The notes under the pieces are model-generated. The model saw only the letters and a program-made list of their open reading frames with translations, was not told the origin of the DNA and made no database searches. From Capitella teleta (lineage: Eukaryota; Annelida; Polychaeta; Capitellidae): 64,000 bases of DNA. Location: the NCBI GenBank assembly GCA_000328365.1, contig KB311138.1:230022-294021 (forward strand), written 5' to 3'. The translations under genes were made by a program, and so were the position numbers. This document shows, one piece after another, positions 59,956-64,000 of the stretch (position 1 is the first letter of the stretch; each line of letters begins with the position of its first letter).

Positions 59956-60292
59956 CAGTGAATGTGGCTAAATATTCACTGACATTGGCTAAAATGTATC
60001 TAAACATGTGGCTAAACATTCACTAAAATTGGCTATAATGTATCTACTCAGTGAGCCCACAAAAAAAAAAAAAAAAAAAAAACAGAAAAGAATATTACAA
60101 TAAAAAAAGCACAATAAAACAAAACAAAAACAAAAACCAACAACAACAAAAAAGCAGAACACGCTCCCCCCCCCTAAAAACCCGCAATGAAACAAACCAA
60201 AGGAACACTTTTTTTCCTGTATCTTAAATTTGCTCAAACTATGCATTGAAATTGATATGGATGAAAGGAATATATAGAAGGAATTCAATAAA

Positions 60293-60971
60293 CAGAATGG
60301 ACCAAAAGTAGTCTATCTACTGATTCTACTTCATGTTAAAGATCTCAATGCTTTAAATGGTGCTGCGCATTTCTGAGAAAGTGTTACAAAACAGAACGCA
60401 GTGTAGAAATCGCACAAATATAAGAGAAATATATGGTATGGTTAGTCTAACATATCATGTTGCTATATCCTATCATTTCTACTCCAATTTCATTAACATT
60501 TATGCCGATTCATCTCAATTAATTGAGTACACTCGCAATCCCGCGATATTTCTACTTTTGGTGGCAAACAGGTCCCCGGACCATGGATGAGCTACATTGA
60601 ATGCATAATTGAGGCAAACTCTCAAACTATTGTTTTGTTCTAGAGTGCTATTGTTGTGACAGTAGCACTAATGTTTATCTCCTAAAATCAAAATCAAACA
60701 GAGAGTTGGTATTGAAGCGCCATCCAAGAGATGATATTCCTTATAATGCTTGTTCAGGGGCTCATCTGCTCTCTACGCGATCACTCACCTCTCGCATTTA
60801 AATATTCCTCCCTCATTCAAAATTAAATTTTTATTTTATATCTTTGGATAAATGGGCGCAAAATAACATAGCCAATCCATACCAGGTAGTTATTTTTTAA
60901 TAATTGATATATTTTAGCAAATTTTAGATTGTTGTTTTTAACCTGGAGTAGACTACTTTTGGCCCACTCTG
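60293..60971. mobile_element. 679-bp Tc1/mariner-type MITE (copy B)
   Basis: Termini CAGAATGGACCAAAAGTAG and CTACTTTTGGCCCACTCTG. TA follows the right end, and the left flank has decayed to AA. It is similar along its length to 24338-25024 but inverted relative to it. Both share, for example, a CCATGGTCCGGGG core on opposite strands. There is no transposase frame. Confidence 0.8.
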
Positions 60972-62318
60972 TATTATGAGAATTTTGGTAGCATCTGTAT
61001 AGTAGTAGTTCACTGTTGTTGTTAGATGTTCTATACCCAGTAAATAGTTAAGCAAAGCAGACTAGGCTGGATACGTTATGATTATTATTCCATCTTCCCA
61101 TCCCAACACTCCTCCACTGTTGACTGTCTTCAGCGTCCTCACTGCCTCTAGTGTCTTCACTGCATCATGGAAGGATTGTATTGATGCTAATTTTGGATTG
61201 TTTGAATCGTGTAATATACAAGAAAGATCTTGGCATGTATTCCACCATTGTCCATTGGCATTCGTAGCGAAAGGGAATTAGCTATAGTATAATATTAAAT
61301 ATCGACCACCAATCGAGGATTGCATTTTCATAATATTAGAAGCCGTTTGAACTATAATCCGAGTCGAAATTATGTACAAAAAACTATATAAATCCTAAAT
61401 TTTAACATTAACACTCATAATTAATGCCAATAATTACGATTATACCTGCTTTCAAACTTATTTTCAAACGTGGTCCAAAGACGCAAGAATTGTATATTCT
61501 GTAGTCATAACGCACTTGTTAACAAACTCAAGAAGAAAAGCATCACGCCATTAACAACGTTATGAAAGACTCTTTCCGAGGCGTTGAGTGATTCAACCGA
61601 TGTTGTGTTTTGTTTACAAAACAATTTTGTATTATCGCTCAGGATAGTCTAATACAATTTGATAATTGAGTATACCGGATTTACCTTTCTTGAATATTCT
61701 AGCTGTTTTCAAGTCTCATTTGCAATTAAACCTCAATAATTATAGGTAAAGTATGAAGTATATGCACAACCGCTGCGATAGAACATTGACTCCCGAGTTC
61801 CTAGGCCTCGCTGACCAGCTGAAATACTCTACTCCATAGTCTCTACTCGACTACTGCGGCCACTACTGCGAGACCGAGGGATACTAGGGTAAGCAGACCT
61901 CGCCTGATTTATCTGTGCTACCCAAGGCCCATCTAATCTGCTAATGCTGCATAAAAGTACGGCATATGGTTTGCCATATAATTTATAAAGCTCGCCTATC
62001 GTTATCGGTTATGAATAATGAAAAATTGCCTTTCACAATCAGTTTCATAATCAAATCATGAGTATCACCAACAATAATATTACATTAGACTACTAAAACT
62101 GGACTAATTTTCACATGAATTAATCACAAAACATTCATTCTAATCATATAGAATGCTTAATGCTTAATGCAGCTAAGCCCACTGTCATATTGATTATGAT
62201 ATACTTCCTAGATAATCCTTACTTAAAATCTGCTCTGGAAATAGATTCATTAAAAAATATCAGAACGTGAAAATCTTGCTATTGTTTATACTTCCAGGAT
62301 CCATTGTGACCTGCAAAG

Positions 62319-64000
62319 ATGAAGCTGAAGAGGGGTCGCCTTGTTCTGCTGGTGGCATTGTTCTGCTCCTTGTGGCTCCTGCTTCTCCTCTACACTTACT
62401 CGTTCATTGATCTTTCCTTCAGTGCACTTATAAGCAGTGTATTTCACGCTCCAGTCATCCACAGACGCATTTACGAACTGATGACGAGTGAGGAATTTCC
62501 CTCTGATACGGTGTATAACCCTCTCTCTAACATCATAATGCAACCAGAAAACCTTCTGCATTTCTATCATTTACCAAAGCGGAAGAAGTCTGTATCGTTC
62601 ACAGAGATCACGTCTGCTAACAGAGATGCACGGTATCCCTTGGCCCCAGATTTCACTTTCCACATCCGATATGCACGAAACAAAGTGGTTTTGTATGAAG
62701 ACACTGGCCCTGGATGTCTGTATCGACTGTATTTATTCCCTGTTTTGCCGACCAATGCTCAGGAGCTGCATCGACTGAAATCAAAAGATCTGGCGTTGAT
62801 GTACTTGCATGTTGACATTGACAACCAAGCATTCAAGTTTACTCTTCAGCAGCTCATGGAAGGGAAGCAATTTCCATTTATTTCACCAATTAACACGCAA
62901 CATTCCATGCCCGCTTCTGGGATGGGTTCTTACACACCAGTGTGTTATCAAGATAACATTGTTGTGTCGTATATTCATAACGGAGCATTTCCTGATAATC
63001 TGTTCAACGTGACTATCGACTGCGCGAAGAAAGATGAGATCTGTCCTGTGCACACCTACAGCGCTGTCTCACGCCATAAGTTCTCCCCAGGGACAAAAGT
63101 GTCATCCTTGGCAGAATCGCATGAAGCATACTCGATTGAAGTTAGGAATGCAGCTCAGCTGCTGAAACACCCAGAACATAATGGTCCTGATTACGGTCGC
63201 TCATGCAGCATGCACTGTGTGGAGATATGCCGAGAGTGCTCACGTACCCTGCTGCAGTTAAATGCTGCTGGCGTCGTCACTGCCCTCAAACTACGAGTCT
63301 TTGAAACGGCTCACAGTCGCCCCCTGGTCGACTGGAATCAATTTCAACTCAAAGCGACCTTTGACTACGCAGCTGTGCCTCAGATCAACGTGCCTCTTGG
63401 CACTCTGTTTGGTGCCTCCGGATCTCTGAACAGCTTTCGAGGTGCTGCAATTGGTCGTCTTCCGAAGCATTGCGTCTACAAAGACCAGCATCTGATTCTG
63501 CCAAAGGACGCGATGACTGGTTACATGTATCTCCCCATGCCGTTCTGGCATCATGCTGAAATCATTATTGAAGGTGATGCAACAATTACCACATCTATAT
63601 CTGTGTGTTATGATATTATAGTGGAGCAAAATCATTATGTGCAGAAAGACACAGCATATCTTCATGCCAACAAACAGATTTATGAAAACCAAGTTGACGG
63701 ATTCAGAGATATTCTCAGTTTGAAGGAGTCCTGGGGACACATTGTTGCTTTATATGTTGATGTGGATAATTTGAACTCTCTACGAGGCCCAGGGTTGCTC
63801 CACCGTTGGCCGGCTCTGGAGGCGGATCCCGTGTTGTTCATTGATGGTCAGAAATCCGCCACGATGCTTGGAACCGGGTTAGAGGACTACTTCAGTTACG
63901 CTCATGGTTTCATGTTTGCTGAGAACACGTCGTACGCTTTCGTAGGCAACCACCATGCGGCGCCACGACGTAAGGAAAAGCTGACCTGGTATTGCTATCG
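62319..64000 (+). CDS. DUF2961 (GH172-type) family protein, membrane-anchored, 3' end outside the window
   Basis: The ATG at 62319 opens a frame that stays open for 560 codons to the window end. Residues about 7-26 (LVLLVALFCSLWLLLLLYTY) form an uncleaved signal anchor after a basic start (MKLKRGR), indicating a type II membrane or secretory-pathway protein. DUF2961 landmarks follow: a DTGPGCLYRLYLFP segment (the GPGvIxRiW block), a long jelly-roll region, VLFIDGQKSATMLGTGLEDY (about 506-525) and FSYAHGFMF. The GTGxEDYF block is the family hallmark and includes a conserved acidic residue near the active site in GH172 enzymes, which act on fructofuranosyl or arabinofuranosyl sugars (from memory). 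Substrate in this animal is unknown. No intron interrupts the first 1.68 kb. Confidence 0.85.
   Translation, partial: MKLKRGRLVLLVALFCSLWLLLLLYTYSFIDLSFSALISSVFHAPVIHRRIYELMTSEEFPSDTVYNPLSNIIMQPENLLHFYHLPKRKKSVSFTEITSANRDARYPLAPDFTFHIRYARNKVVLYEDTGPGCLYRLYLFPVLPTNAQELHRLKSKDLALMYLHVDIDNQAFKFTLQQLMEGKQFPFISPINTQHSMPASGMGSYTPVCYQDNIVVSYIHNGAFPDNLFNVTIDCAKKDEICPVHTYSAVSRHKFSPGTKVSSLAESHEAYSIEVRNAAQLLKHPEHNGPDYGRSCSMHCVEICRECSRTLLQLNAAGVVTALKLRVFETAHSRPLVDWNQFQLKATFDYAAVPQINVPLGTLFGASGSLNSFRGAAIGRLPKHCVYKDQHLILPKDAMTGYMYLPMPFWHHAEIIIEGDATITTSISVCYDIIVEQNHYVQKDTAYLHANKQIYENQVDGFRDILSLKESWGHIVALYVDVDNLNSLRGPGLLHRWPALEADPVLFIDGQKSATMLGTGLEDYFSYAHGFMFAENTSYAFVGNHHAAPRRKEKLTWYCY

Larger units (their letters stand above)
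55836..62318. other. Intergenic region between twitchin and the DUF2961 gene
   Basis: No convincing coding gene. A 149-codon minus frame at 58246-58692 is Arg-rich and low in complexity and resembles no family I know. Poly(A) runs occur at 57056-57078 and 60061-60082. A SINE-like head is at 59850-59955 and a MITE copy at 60293-60971. The region should contain the promoter and possibly a 5' non-coding exon of the DUF2961 gene, because a consensus acceptor (TATACTTCCAG) ends at 62297, 21 bp before its ATG. Confidence 0.4.

Overview
The window is about 64 kb of nuclear DNA from an invertebrate animal, AT-rich and dense in introns. The evidence is a giant striated-muscle protein of the twitchin (UNC-22, mini-titin) family, split into many short exons with GT-AG borders, together with a rhodopsin-class receptor and DNA transposon, SINE and microsatellite debris. 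Domain order is close to the mini-titin twitchins of molluscs and nematodes. The sequence alone does not say whether this is a lophotrochozoan or an invertebrate deuterostome. One base (position 82) is unresolved.

Layout. 602-1678 (-) is an intronless 7TM receptor with its own TATA box. 2.2-7.5 kb is mostly gene-poor and holds a broken SGNH-hydrolase-like fragment and a fold-back repeat. 7.7-55.3 kb (-) is one twitchin-like gene. I followed exon borders and splice phases by hand and obtained 92 coding exons, all in phase, totalling 15,015 nt or about 5,004 residues. From the N-terminus the protein has seven Ig domains separated by Lys/Glu/Pro-rich linkers, then a phosphorylation-type linker with two RRxSLAxxIPDWP modules. 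Five more Ig domains follow, then an A-band-like array of FN3 and Ig domains (17 FN3 in all), the kinase with its regulatory tail, two more Ig domains and a Ser/Tyr-rich tail. Two alternative first exons (55.3 kb and 50.3 kb) join in phase to the same exon. Two 57-nt in-phase exons, several microexons, a tandem acceptor and two possible C-termini suggest extensive isoform control.

Inside one intron of this gene (27.4-31.0 kb), on the opposite strand, lies a second, essentially intronless gene. It encodes a protein of about 800 residues with four or five degenerate tandem ubiquitin-like domains and a disordered Ser-rich tail. I do not recognise it as a named family, and it is the least expected item here.

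55.9-62.3 kb is an intergenic region with a MITE and a tRNA-derived SINE-like head. At 62,319 a (+) gene begins for a membrane-anchored DUF2961 (GH172-type) protein. It runs off the end of the window.

All exon borders were read by eye from splice consensus and phase. Transcript data were not available.
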